DNA of 64,000 nucleotides, taken from contig JALIZF010001494.1 of the NCBI GenBank assembly GCA_029948255.1, positions 297,704-361,703 on the forward strand, in the 5' to 3' direction. The translations under genes were made by a program, and so were the position numbers. Source of the stretch: Telmatactis stephensoni. Its lineage: Eukaryota; Cnidaria; Anthozoa; Actiniaria; Isophelliidae. Under the pieces are notes generated by a model. The model did not search any database and was not told where the DNA came from. It saw nothing but the letters and a program-made list of their open reading frames with translations. Each line of letters begins with the position of its first letter. Within the stretch, counting starts at the first letter, position 1. Positions 43,531-55,981 of this stretch are shown here, piece after piece.

Positions 43531-43612
43531 AAACAAACAAACAAACAAACAAACAAACAAACAAACAAAGGAACAAACAAACAAAGGAACAAACAAACAA
43601 ACAAAAACAAAA
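43531..43612. repeat. (CAAA)n microsatellite
   Basis: About 15 ACAA units with GGAAC interruptions. Confidence 0.95.
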
Positions 43613-43863
43613 CAAAACAATCAAATAAACATGCAAAAAAAAGTTCAAACCCCCACATAATTCAAAGAACCGAAAAGCAGTTCTGTCAAGACGGCTGCTT
43701 GACAACGAAAAAGATTGCCAGTTCCAATTATTTACAACATAAGAAGTGACGGCCTGCTCGATATTTTAACTGTTGTTTGCAAGGTATTTTTGAGGGCTAG
43801 AGAGCTTGTCCATATATTTATTTTGTGATTTAACTCTCCACCCATCATTAGGTAATCTAAAGG

Positions 43864-45317
43864 TACGGTGGCCCAGAAGTGCAATTCACAAATACAAATT
43901 TCAAATTCACAATATACAAATTCACAATTCACAATATAAATTCAAATTCAACAAATACAAATTCAAATTCACAAATACAAATTCTAAATTCACAAATACA
44001 AATTCAAATCAATTCAGCCAAATACAAATACAAATTCCAAATTAACAACATAACAATTCAATTCCACAAATTAACGAAATTCAAATTCCACAATATTACA
44101 ACATTCAAATTCACAATATACAAATTCAAATTCAACAAATACAAATTCGTATACACGAATACAAATTCGAATACACGAATACAAATTCAAATACACGATA
44201 CAAATTCAGATACACGAATACAAATTCAGATACACGATACAAATTCGAATACACGATACAAATTCAAATACACGATACAAATTCAGGAATTTTGGAATCT
44301 GCAGAATGTGGGCTGAACCAACCACAGCAAGCCCATCCAAAAAATTAAAAAGTTTTTTATTTAGTTCAGGAGGAAGTGGAATATTCCTGAGGTTTGTTTT
44401 CTTTCTTTTAGCTCTGGTTTGCGGTTAAGTTTGTAAGAAAGGAAAGGGCTTTTGAAACATCTATTTTTTGGACGGGGGAGAAATGAGTGTTATTTATTCA
44501 CTCTACACATTATTCTATTTTTACAAATTACTACCTAATCTTGATTTCTTTTATGATAACTGTTATAAAGTTGCCTTGATATCCTGTACTTTCAACTTTT
44601 TACTTAGCATTTTTCAAAAGAAAGCTTTATATTTCTTTATATTTTCTTTTTTTTTTTTTTCTTTATTTCTATCAACTCGACCGATTTGTGTTTCTCCCCC
44701 GTCCAAAAAATAGATATTTCAAAAACCCTTTCCTTTCTTACAAACTTTACCGCAAACCCGAGCTAAAAGAAAGAATACAAACCTCAGGAATATTCCACCT
44801 CCCCCTCGCGGTCGTCTGAACTATAACCACCCCTCCCCCCTCGCGGTCGTCTGAACTAAATAAGGATGGGCTTGCTGTTGTTGGTTCAGACCACATTCTG
44901 CAGATTCCAAACATACGTACCTGAATTTGTATCGTGTATCTGAATTTGTATCGTGTCTTCGAATTTGTATCGTGTATTCGAATTTGTATTCGTGTATTCG
45001 AATTTGTATTTGTGTATTTGAATTTGTATTCGTGTATTTGAATTTGTATCGTGTATTTGAATTTGTATTTGTGAATTTGAATTTGTATTTGTGACTTTGA
45101 ATTTGTATTTGTGAATTTGAATTTGTATGCGTGTATTTGAATTTGTGTTCGTGTATTTCGAATTTGCATTCGTGTATTCGAATTTGCATTCGTGTATTTG
45201 AATTTGTATTTGTGTATTTGAATTTGTATTCGTGTATTCGAATTTGTATGCGTGTATGTGAATTTGTATTCGTGAATTCGAATTTGTATTTGTGTATTGC
45301 ACTTGTGGGCCACCGTA
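43864..45317. mobile_element. foldback element with satellite-like arms, copy 1
   Basis: The tips TACGGTGGCCCAGAAGTGCA and its inverse (GCACTTGTGGGCCACCGTA) bound two ~620-bp inverted arms. Each arm has three parts from the outside in. First is a variable array of 19-20-bp units of consensus GAATACACGAATACAAATTC. Next is a unique segment (GAATCTGCAGAATGTG...). Last is a segment with TAGCTCTGGTTTGCGG and TTTTTTGGACGGGGGAGAAA, about 93% matched to its partner. The loop is about 200 bp (44488-44689). Array frames reading Thr-Asn-Ser-Asn are artefacts. No transposase and no target duplication seen. The layout recalls FB/foldback transposons (family knowledge). Confidence 0.85.
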
Positions 45318-46164
45318 GTTCCGTCCCTTAGTTCAGCAGTAGGGCAGAAACGTTTACCGCAGAAACCGGCCCATCTGAAAGATTAACAGCTAGTGTGGGT
45401 CTTGATTGGTCTTGATATTGGCCTTATTGTTATAGAAAAAGTCATATATTCCCTATTCCTTATTTATTTCGGTATGCAAAAATTCAATATTCCTTCAGCT
45501 TCTTTATTCAATATTCCGCTTCTACCAACTCCGAAAATAAGACTGAACTCAGGCCCTAACTCATGCCTCACAAACAACAACAGCGTATTATGTCTATTAC
45601 ACTGCTATAGGTACAAAAAGATTTCCATTCATCACTTACTTGCAGTTCAAGACGAAACAATGAACCAATATAACATTTCGCTTTCTTCGATGTTTGGAAA
45701 TTTGTACAAGTCCGTTTCCTACGTTGGAAATATGTATGAAATAAGCAGGAAATTTGTATTTCTCACCATAAGAAATTTCGATTTCCTGCATATTTTCAAT
45801 TGTTTGAAAATTCATTTTCCTATATATTTCCAGCGGTAGCTAGGAAAATATATTTCCAGTGCCAGTCTTTGTGTGGAGTACATTTCTTTGTTTGAAATGC
45901 TTGATTAGGAACTGAAGACAAGAAAGAATGTTCACCTCGGACGAAGAATCTTATTCCTCAAAAGGAATGCAGTGGGAAAACATTGAGGAAATTCGATCAG
46001 GTCTATCATTGTATCAATAAATTAGGGTAAAAACATCACATGTTCAATTAAGTCAAACATTTTGTTGACAAATTTTCCGAACCTCCCAGAACGGGAAATA
46101 ATTGCGAAGCGACCGGTCCCTTTTTGAAGGCTTCAAAGGTTTTTAGACCTGGTATACAAAAAAT

Positions 46165-46179
46165 AACAGACAAAAAAAA

Positions 46180-46219
<40 letters not shown>

Positions 46220-46226
46220 AAAAAGA
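46165..46226. repeat. poly(A) tract, copy 1
   Basis: About 45 A with few interruptions after AAATAACAGACAAAA. Confidence 0.95.
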
Positions 46227-46703
46227 AAAAAGGCCGCCTTATTGTTAAAGTATTGGTGTAAATTAAAAATCATAGAAAATATTTCATAAGAATGTAATTA
46301 ATGGCCGATGATTGGTGCCGTACTTTTATTGCAGCTTTACTAATAATAAACTTTAAAATGGCGAGGAAACATGCACGGAAAACAACTATTCTTTGCTACC
46401 GAAAATATATGTTACTCGGTTTATTTCAAACTTCGATATTTTTAATACTTTCTTGATACCCCTAAATTATGAAACCACCTATTTTTTTATGATCTCACCA
46501 ACATTTTCTTTACCTGTTAGTAGTTTTAGATCTCTCTTTCATCGATCAGTTGCGAAAAACGCTCTGTGAATTAGGCCAGAAAACTTGGATTTATCGGTCG
46601 TCACGACGATATTAGAGACCTTAAGTTTGACGATTTTGGCAAACCGCTAACGACAAACGGTGGTTTGGTGGTTGCCATTTGCCGTTAACGTCAATTTTAA
46701 GGT

Positions 46704-48505
46704 TTACACGAACACAAATTCAAATACACGAATACAAATTCAAATACACAAATACAAATTCGTATACACGAATACAAATTCGAATACACGATACAAATTC
46801 AAATACACAAATACAAATTCGAATACACGATACAAATTCGAATACACGATACAAATTCAAATACACAAATACAAATTCGTATACACGAATACAAATTCGA
46901 ATACACGATACAAATTCAAATACACAAATACAAATTCACAAATTTCACAATACAAATTCATAATTCCACAAATCAAAATTCAAATTCCAAATACAAATTC
47001 AAATTGCACAATGCAAATTACAATTCAATTTCAACAAATACAAATTCAATTTCCAATAAAATTCAATTCAAATTCAACTTCCAATTCACAAATACGAATT
47101 CAAACTTACACAATATACAAATTCAAATTCACAAATACAAATTCAAATTCGCAAATACAAATTCAAAATTCAAATTCACAAATACAAATTCACAAATACA
47201 AATAAAAATTCAAATTCACAAATACAAATTCAAATCACAAATACAAATTCAAATTCACAATATACAAATTCAAATTCACAAATACAAATTCAAATTCGCA
47301 AATACAAATACAAATTCAAATACACAAATACAAATTCGAATACACGATACAAATTCAAATACACAAATACAAATTCGTATACACAAATACAAATTCGAAT
47401 GCACGATACAAATTCGAATACACGATACAAATTCAGATACACGATACAAATTCAGGAATTTTGGAATCTGCAGAATGTGGGCTGAACCAACCACAGCAAG
47501 CCCATCCAAAAAATTAAAAAGTTTTTTATTTAGTTCAGGAGGAAGTGGAATATTCCTGAGATTTGTTTTCTTTCTTATAATAATAATAATACTTTATTTA
47601 ATTCACAGTATATTACAAAAAATATATACACAGTCTTTTAGCTCTGGTTTGCGGTAAAGTTTGTAAGAAAGGAAAGGGCTTTTGAAACATCTATTTTTTG
47701 GACGGGGGAGAAATGAGTGTTATTTATTCACTCTACACATTATTCTATTTTTACAAATTACTACCTAATCTTGATTTCTTTTATGATAACTGTTATAAAG
47801 TTGCCTTGATATCCTGTACTTTCAACTTTTTACTTAGCATTTTTCAAAAGAAAGCTTTATATTTCTTTATATTTTCTTTTTTTTTTTTCTTTATTTCTAT
47901 CAACTCGACCGATTTGTGTTTCTCCCCCGTCCAAAAAATAGATATTTCAAAAACCCTTTCCTTTCTTACAAACTTTACCGCAAACCCGAGCTAAAAGAAA
48001 GAATACAAACCTCAGGAATATTCCACCTCCCCCCTCGCGGTCGTCTGAACTATAACCACCCCTCCCCCCTCGCGGTCGTCTGAACTAAATAAGGATGGGC
48101 TTGCTGTTGTTGGTTCAGACCACATTCTGCAGATTCCAAACATACGTACCCGAATTTGTATCGTGTATCTGAATTTGTATCGTGTCTTCGAATTTGTATC
48201 GTGTATTCGAATTTGTATTCGTGTATTCGAATTTGTATTCGTGTATTCGAATTTGTATTTGTGTATTTGAAATTTGAATTTGTATTTGCGAATTTGAATT
48301 TGTATTTGTGAATTTGAATTTGTATTTGTGAATTTGAATTTGTATTGTGAATTTGTAATTGTATTTCGAATTTGCATTCGTGTATTTGAATTTGTATTTG
48401 TGTATTTGAATTTGTATTCGTGTATTCGAATTTGTATGCGTGTATGTGAATTTGTATTCGTGAATTCGAATTTGTATTTGTGTATTGCACTTGTGGGCCA
48501 CCGTA
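46704..48505. mobile_element. foldback element, copy 2 (left tip lost)
   Basis: Same structure as copy 1: a longer left array (46704-47450), inner arms, loop (about 47725-47925) and right arm ending GGGCCACCGTA at 48505. The left tip is missing because the duplication junction at 46703/46704 cuts inside the array. A ~61-bp insertion at 47576-47636 is absent from copy 1. Array lengths also differ between copies. Confidence 0.85.
47576..47636 (-). mobile_element. short retroposon 3'-end insertion, only in copy 2
   Basis: On the minus strand it reads ...GAATTAAATAAAGTATTATTATTATTAT-type sequence, that is an AATAAAG followed by a TTA-repeat tail, as at the 3' end of many SINE/LINE elements. The repeated CTT on both sides may be a short target duplication. 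The matching site in copy 1 (about 44413) is empty. Confidence 0.72.
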
Positions 48506-49365
48506 GTTCCGTCCCTTAGTTCAGCAGTAGGGCAGAAACGTTTCCCGCCTACGCCGCAGAAACCGGCCCATCTGAAAGATTAACAGCTAGTGTGGGTCTT
48601 GATTGGTCTTGATATTGGCCTTATTGTTATAGAAAAAGTCATATATTCCCTATTCCTTATTTATTTCGGTATGCAAAAATTCAATATTCCTTCAGCTTCT
48701 TTATTCAATATTCCGCTTCTACCAACTCCGAAAATAAGACTGAACTCAGGCCCTAACTCATGCCTCACAAACAACAACAGCGTATTATGTCTATTACACT
48801 GCTATAGGTACAAAAAGATTTCCATTCATCACTTACTTGCAGTTCAAGACGAAACAATGAACCAATATAACATTTCGCTTTCTTCGATGTTTGGAAATTT
48901 GTACAAGTCCGTTTCCTACGTTGGAAATATGTATGAAATAAGCAGGAAATTTGTATTTCTCACCATAAGAAATTTCGATTTCCTGCATATTTTCAATTGT
49001 TTGAAAATTCATTTTCCTATATATTTCCAGCGGTAGCTAGGAAAATATATTTCCAGTGCCAGTCTTTGTGTGGAGTACATTTCTTTGTTTGAAATGCTTG
49101 ATTAGGAACTGAAGACAAGAAAGAATGTTCACCTCGGACGAAGAATCTTATTCCTCAAAAGGAATGCAGTGGGAAAACATTGAGGAAATTCGATCAGGTC
49201 TATCATTGTATCAATAAATTAGGGTAAAAACATCACATGTTCAATTAAGTCAAACATTTTGTTGACAAATTTTCCGAACCTCCCAGAACGGGAAATAATT
49301 GCGAAGCGACCGGTCCCTTTTTGAAGGCCTCAAAGGTTTTTAGACCTGGTATACAAAAAATAACA

Positions 49366-49396
49366 GACAAAAAGACCACAAAAAAAAAAAGAAAAA

Positions 49397-49450
<54 letters not shown>

Positions 49451-49462
49451 AAAAAGAAAAAA
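49366..49462. repeat. poly(A) tract, copy 2
   Basis: About 80 A with G interruptions, at the position equivalent to 46165-46226. Confidence 0.95.
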
Positions 49463-49845
49463 GGCCGCCTTATTGTTAAAGTATTGGTGTAAATTAAAAA
49501 TCATAGAAAATATTTCATAAGAATGTAATTAATGGCCGATGATTGGTGCCGTACTTTTATTGCAGCTTTACTAATAATAAACTTTAAAATGGCGAGGAAA
49601 CATGCACGGAAAACAACTATTCTTTGCTACCGAAAATATATGTTACTCGGTTTATTTCAAACTTCGATATTTTTAATACTTTCTTGATACCCCTAAATTA
49701 TGAAACCACCTATTTTTTTATGATCTCACCAACATTTTCTTTACCTGTTAGTAGTTTTAGATCTCTCTTTCATCGATCAGTTGCGAAAAACGCTCTGTGA
49801 ATTAGGCCAGAAAACTTGGATTTATCGGTCGTCACGACGATATTA

Positions 49846-49937
49846 GAGACCTTAAGTTTGACGATTTTGGCAAACCGCTAACGACAAACGGTGGTTTGGT
49901 GGTTGCCATTTGCCGTTAACGTCAATTTTAAGGTCTC
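49846..49937. mobile_element. 92-bp MITE with GAGACCTTAA tips (intact copy)
   Basis: Tips GAGACCTTAAGTTTGACG and CGTCAATTTTAAGGTCTC are inverse with few mismatches and are flanked by TA at 49844-49845 and 49938-49939. The copy-1 equivalent (46616-46703) lacks its last few bases. Same tip as 31234-31598. Confidence 0.83.
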
Positions 49938-51733
49938 TATCATAAAACGGGGTGGCTTGTGTGAAGTAAGCGTTGCTTGTACAGTTATCTCAAGTTTGTG
50001 TGGTTATTAAGTGCAAATATTTTTTTCTTTTTCTTTTTCAAAAGCACCGAAAGTAGGTTTGGTAAAATTCCAGCTCTGCTTTTTCTTCAAGCGCGTCGCC
50101 AATGAATACTTGTTTAATTTGGACGCAAGTAATTATAACTTTCAGATTTGACAAATTACACAAATATTTCCCTTGTTACATAAAACACAAGTGTTATTAA
50201 AACATTTTTAATTAAAATCATTTTTGTTCTCTTTTCTTTCGCCCCCTCTCCCTCAAACCCCAAGAAAAACTTAATTTACCGAACGCTTGCATTTAAGAAC
50301 CATAGTTATTAAGCAAACTTAAATTTCTCCGACTTTGAATCACTTGGTTAGATGAGATGACATTGCAAACAAAGCGGCCTTCATTTGCAGAAGTATACTT
50401 TAATATATTACACTAAAAGTACTCCACCTTTCCGTTGTTTATCAAACTAACTTGACAAATTTTAACAAAACGTGATAACTCTGCTGGGAGTGCTCGTAGA
50501 ACATTTTCGAGGGTATTTTTTCCGGGCGCTATTTTAAGGTAACGACATGAATGAGGTGAAATTCAATATCCACAAGTACAATTGCTGCCATAATGGTGGC
50601 CATATGGAAGTACCAAATGAAAATCAATTTTTCTAATTAATATAGGGGAAATACCTAATTTATCATTAACAATACGTTCGCATTTTATTCTCATATTCAA
50701 CCGGTTTAAAACAAAGGTACCATCAATGTCAAGCAACACCCAACACATAGTTTCCCTAGGTGATTATTTACCTTCCAAGACGCCAATATCGAACGGTCGA
50801 CAGCTTGCAGTAATGAACAATTAAGAAAAAAGTAGAAAAAAGATTGAGAGAAATTGAATAAAAAGCAACTCGGTTAAATGGCATCGAAGAAAAGTGATCA
50901 ATTACAAAACAAAAGAGGAGAGAACTGACATGGGCGCTTTTATTCTTTGAAATTGAAATTCGAAAACAAAAATTATAAACGAGTCATGCATAAACATAAA
51001 AAAGTACATATTTCTTTAAATAATATGTCAATTTAATCTTTCTCAGAGAAATGTCTGTATAACTGTTTAGGCTTCTTGGCCAATACCTGCAAATTTTCCG
51101 GTTTTAAGGCGGAAAAACTAATGAATGTATTTAGTAAAGAAACTGCTTGTTAAGCTGATTTGCAAGTGGCTGAAATTTAGTTTGTCAAGAACCAGTGGTT
51201 TAAATATTCCAATTTATTGCAAGGAGGCAAAAAGATATATAAACTTACCTTGATTGATTTGTTATAGTATCCACCTTCACGCTTCAATTCACTTTGCTCA
51301 CCTGATAACGCTTTGAACAATTTGTGCAGCCTGTCACTGAACGGTGTACGTCATATAAGAACACGTTCTAACGTTTCCGTGGCAACACACCCGTCTTTCT
51401 ATTCTATATCACTTTCTTTAAGTAACAAGGTTCTTTTTTAGATAATTTCATTAAACACACAAAGGAATTTTTACTTAAAGAAATAATGGTATTTCTCAAG
51501 AGGATCATCGAAAATGGGGATAATAAGTTGTTCAATGAATGATGTATAATGAGTCATTCAGAGAGGAAGGCCGAATCTCCAAACTGATTAATATCTTTTT
51601 TTTCTTTTTACTATTTTTTCTTTTCTTTTTTGTTTTTAATTATATTTTGCTTTTTATTGTCAAGCTCTTTTGCACTTGATACGGCAAAAATATGAGAATT
51701 GCTCTGCCAAATTTAAGAGAGGATGTTTAAGAA
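49938..51733. other. non-coding stretch without recognised feature
   Basis: AT-rich with no domain-bearing frame. A T-rich tract is at 51595-51660. Confidence 0.4.
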
Positions 51734-51734
51734 T

Positions 51735-52370
51735 GGCGGTTTTTAGACTAGCTAAGCCGTCTAGATGACCTTGACGCATAATTTTAATAATTTGGTTGTG
51801 CGCTTTAACGGAATATTCTTGGAAAGAGGTCTGGGTACAAGAGAATCCTCCGAAGTGGAGTCTGAGTACGAGAATGACATTTACGCGGGAAAATCTATGT
51901 AGCAAGGCCGTCTGTTTTTGGTCGTCTTGTCTTTATACTGGACGGCGAAGCCGTCTGGCAAAATGAGGTCGACGATAAGGGCATCGTTTTGATGCCCTTA
52001 ATTTTAGACGTCTTAGCCGTTAGACGTCCAAGCCGTCTGCATTTTTTCCGCTCGTCTTTACACTAAAAGTTTAGGACGTCTTAGGCCCAGTTCAGACGTC
52101 GAACTTTTGCCGCGTCGAATTTAATAGTTGCATTTTGTAGATGAGAAGTGCGGCTTCTGAACCAAATGAATTTGACAAATTTCATTTAAACTGAATTTTT
52201 CAATTTAATACTTAATCAAATCTGTCAAATACAATAGGTTCAGACGCCGCACTTCTCATTTAGAAAATGTAACTATTAGATTCGACACGGCAAAAGTTCG
52301 ACGTCTGAACTTGGCCTTAGGAGCCTAAGGTCATCTAGACGTCTTAGCCGTCTCTAGTATAAAAACGCCC
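51735..52370. mobile_element. outer MITE, interrupted by a younger MITE
   Basis: The left end (GGCGGTTTTTAGACTAGCTA, then CCGTCTAGATGACCTT) and right end (AAGGTCATCTAGACG...CTAGTATAAAAACGCC) are inverse over about 40 bp. Inside are several direct copies of AGCCGTCT and GACGTCTTAG. The 52084-52316 element splits it. Confidence 0.78.
52084..52316. mobile_element. 233-bp MITE with TTA target duplication (PIF/Harbinger-like), nested
   Basis: ~85-bp inverted arms start GGCCCAGTTCAGACGTCGAA and share CTTTTGCCGxGTCGAAT and GAGAAGTGCGGC with their partners. Direct TTA copies lie at 52081-52083 and 52317-52319. No coding capacity. Confidence 0.93.
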
Positions 52371-55300
52371 AATATAATAAATTACTCGTCTCCCGCCGCT
52401 TGGATGCGGCGTTTGAGTGCCTATACTCAAGCAGGGCCTCAAACACAGTTCCAGAAACCCCCAAATTACAAGAGCACTCACAAGAAAATATATTTTACAA
52501 ATAACTGTAGATTCAAGTAATGTCAAATTCAAACTACTGAAACATTCGCGTCGTTATCTCTCTAAATAACAAGACGAAACTTGATATCGTAATAGCTCAT
52601 TTTGTTTATCTTTTTACTCTGCTCACTGTTAACTTGAAAGCTGGATCGCAGAGCTTTCATCCCTAACCTAAGGACTTTATAAAGCTTTATGAGCGTGATG
52701 CAATCCTTAGGTAAAGGATGGAAGCTCCTTCTAGCTTTCAAGTTAAGGGTGCTGGGACATATTTCGTTACTAAGCAACGTGGTTGCTATGGTAGCTGTAA
52801 GAGCGAGTGCCAGAGCTCATTGACGTCTTCGATTTTACGATGTTTTGAGAAAATGTCACTTTTGGAATGCCGCCGTTTCTTTGGGTCTTAAAGGTTTGCA
52901 TTTCTATCGACGGAAAGCGGAAAATATAATTTTTCATTGAAATTAATTCAACAACGTATGCTACCAATTTGTCAAATTATCAGTCGGTCGAAGCTAAACA
53001 AAATAATGGGTCAAAACATTGTAGGTAAAAGTCTTAAAACCAAATATAAGCATATTGAAGCTGTTCATTATGATACAGTCGAACTATAAAGTGTCGGACA
53101 TCTGAAATCTCCAGTGCGCATGCGCAAACAGCTGGTTTTCATTTTAAATTTGATAATCTTTGAGGAGTTTGCAGCTAAAATAATTATTTTTATCTTGAAA
53201 TGTTTTATGTATTATGTTCCACAAAGTTGCGTATGGGTTTCCTAGAAAAGCGAAGTTATCAGCAAAAATGTCTTTACGAAGACGAAAACAGAGCTCTAAA
53301 AATTCATCTGTCAACGAAATGAAAAATAGGCGCTTATTAAGCGCATGTGGCTACAGCCTTATCTGCTTATGGGATAGAAATAAAAGCATCAGTAAGTTAA
53401 TGAGATACAGTGTTGAAATACTGGCTATTTACTGTAATTTCTTACATCTAGTCTCCTTCGCAGCCGTTTTTAGTCTCGTTAATAAAACTTGAATAACACT
53501 TACAGAACACCGTGTACAGAACCTTTCATTTGATTGTATACAAATGCCAAATGAAAGCTGTGATAAATAATTCGTGTTGTAAATGAATAATTTTTGACTT
53601 ACCTCGACAACTCCTCTCGATAGCTCGAAGCTCATAAACCATGAGGCGGAATCGGTAAATTATCGGTAAAGCACGACGAACTACGAAGCTGTTCCGAGTG
53701 ATATCGAAATTCTTTTCTTTCAAAGCTGATTAGTTACGAAAATTGTCGTTTGTTTCCGAAGTGTATTATTGGGTTTCCTGTGGTGTTACGCTTTTTGTGG
53801 ACACCCTTACAACCCGATGACTAAGTGGCTTCGCCTCTTCGAGGCTGTAGCCACAAAAACACATAACGTCACTTTGTGAAGAATAAAGCTATACTATGTA
53901 GGAATTGAATAAAAATGTTTTGAAACGGCAAAAGTTGTAGAAACTTTCTGTTCCGATGACGTCATTTGATGACGTCACGCGACAACGTCATCAAACTCAA
54001 GAAGTTTTCCTCATAAGTATCACTTATGCTTGAATCCAAATATTAGCCGATTTACAAAAATATGAAGTTTCCCTAGCAACGGGCTCCAGAAATAGGTCCC
54101 AGCACCCATAACCTATTTGCGTGTTTACATAGCCTGAAGTAAACACTTGGAAAAGTTTTATGCAATCGCTCTCGACTTCTCCAAAACCTTCCCGCGTGTT
54201 TACGTCATGTAAACACGGAAAACGTTTTATATTTGTTAAGTATAAAGATTCTAGACTCCGAGCCGAAGATCTTTAGACCGGATCGATATAACGTGCCCTC
54301 AAGTTCTCCATTTAGCTGTGAAATATTTGACCAGAATTTACCAAGCTATGCAGTTATTTTTGGCTTAGGAAATCCAAGTTAAAGTTTATGTAAATTAAGA
54401 AAAATATTTATTCAATATAAAAATCTAGGTTACTCGGAAGTTGCTATTGAATTCTAATGAATTGTTAATGAGTTTGATAAGGGTAGGGAGGGTAGGGAGG
54501 GCCTCAATAGGGGTATAACTTTGACGATTAAAAATTCGGTGTTTTGACGGTTGGCTGTTAAATATTGCTGGGTTTCATCCATTCCTTTGGGAATTCAGAA
54601 GACAATAGAGCGGTAGCCATGTTGGATGAACAAACAAGGGACGCTAATGAGAAATCCTTTGTTGAAGTTCATCCAAGATGGCTGCCGTGATGTCACATGC
54701 AACCAAGAATTCGGTTGTTTGGCGGTTGATTTTAAATATTAATAAAGAAATTGAAATATATATGTATGTATATTTTTCTCATTGGCTTGATTTTATTTTT
54801 TAAAGCAAATTTTATCTGATTTATTTGATATAAAGGAACTCATTAATTATGGTTGTGGGTACACCAGGAAGTTGAACAGCTAGAAGAGAAATTTAGTTTT
54901 TATATGCTATTTTGATTATGCTCGATATTAAAAGCACGTTCATCGTTCTGTACAATATGTTCAACATTCGGACAATTGTAAATATTACGTCAAGTAGGCA
55001 CGTGACCAAAACAGGATGGTGCTTCATTTATGATGAATATCTTCAAAATGTTCGACAAGGAGATAGATTATGCCTCTACCACGATCCTTTCCCCAATACC
55101 CAAATACCCAAAATCATCCATCCTCGGTACCAAGGCCGCATAACTGACCTCATCCGACTCAAACTTTTGAGAAGTTCCCAAACCTCCCAGCCCAACTTTT
55201 TTCTGACAGTTCAAGTCCCCAGCCTTTCCCACCCTGATTCAGAGTTTGTTTCCAAATCTCCACACCTCGAGTTGTACTTTTAAAAGGGTCTCCAATCTCC

Positions 55301-55621
55301 CATCCATGAACAGTATATATTAAAGGCATAACTAACTCGATTATATCATTCTCTCTTAAGATGGACAACTATTATCAAGCAGTAAAACTCTGACTAAACA
55401 TCACAACCTTCATCTTCAAAGATTTCCCATATTCAACCCCACATTCACCCCCCAGGGCTGTTTCTGAACATGTAGAGGCAACAACCCTGCCTTGGCCTCT
55501 CTCAAACTTACTACCCATGTCGGCTCTGTCGTCATGTACCGGAATCTATTGTTTTATAATACAAAAACATACTAGTGTAGAGTGCTTTGTTTTGAGGATT
55601 GTTCCATTGTGAGCACCGTTC
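52371..55621. other. non-coding stretch between repeats and ANAPC2
   Basis: No recognised exon. At 53955-53995 TGATGACGTCA-type motifs recur. At 54620-54685 a GCCATxTTGGATGAAC inverted pair is visible. The 54912-55283 frame lacks domains. Confidence 0.4.
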
Positions 55622-55627
55622 TTTATT
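55622..55627 (-). terminator. probable ANAPC2 polyadenylation signal
   Basis: AATAAA on the minus strand about 145 nt past the ANAPC2 stop codon. Confidence 0.6.
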
Positions 55628-55768
55628 AACCGATACACGACGAAACTAGCCCCATGTCTAACCAGACTTCAACTCTCAATGATGACTTTTCAAGTCTCCC
55701 TACCTATCTTAGTATCTGTTCTGTCATTATACAGTATAGTAACTGTATAAGGGATCTCGCAATCTTTG

Positions 55769-55981
55769 CTATCTTCCAGACTTTGGCAGTTTATAAAATC
55801 CATTCACAAGCTGTAACTCCTGTTCTCTGACTTTGCGATCCAGAAATCGTCTTAAATCCTCCACACTGCATTGAGTCGAGGCTGGTCCTTGCATGGCAAA
55901 CATTCGTAGCATTGAATGGATCCGTTCCAGAGGAAGACTTTCTAAGTTTGTCAACATGCCCACAATGTACGTCCAAAACAC
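55769..55981 (-). CDS. ANAPC2: ANAPC2 terminal exon, WHB domain
   Basis: 70 codons plus TAG: VFWTYIVGMLTNLESLPLER, then an MLRMF motif, and ends FYKLPKSGR. This winged-helix-B domain contacts the E2 in vertebrate APC/C (family knowledge). Confidence 0.97.
   Translation of the reverse strand: MFWTYIVGMLTNLESLPLERIHSMLRMFAMQGPASTQCSVEDLRRFLDRKVREQELQLVNGFYKLPKSGR

Larger units (their letters stand above)
43880..49934. repeat. 3.2-kb tandem segmental duplication
   Basis: From the foldback loop onwards the two copies match almost base for base: 44290-46703 against 47460-49934. They share an identical 148-codon frame (45393-45839, 48590-49036). Differences are indels: the 61-bp insertion, array length, poly(A) length and a ~12-bp change near 45342/48545. 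The period is about 3231 bp. Confidence 0.93.

Noticed and set aside
43806..48501. Long overlapping frames rich in Thr-Asn-Ser-Gln-Ile on both strands (43.8-44.3, 44.7-45.3, 46.7-47.7 and 48.0-48.5 kb)
   Set aside because: They are translations of the 19-20-bp satellite in the foldback arms, open in several frames at once because the unit lacks stop codons. No protein family or codon bias.
45393..49036. Identical 148-codon frames at 45393-45839 and 48590-49036
   Set aside because: Identity comes from the segmental duplication, not selection. The sequence has repeated GGAAATxTGTAT motifs and palindromes, and no domain or start context supports coding.
54912..55283. 123-codon frame downstream of ANAPC2
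   Set aside because: Composition is Ser/Pro/Leu-biased with no domain; it lies opposite ANAPC2's 3' flank and lacks splice or start context.
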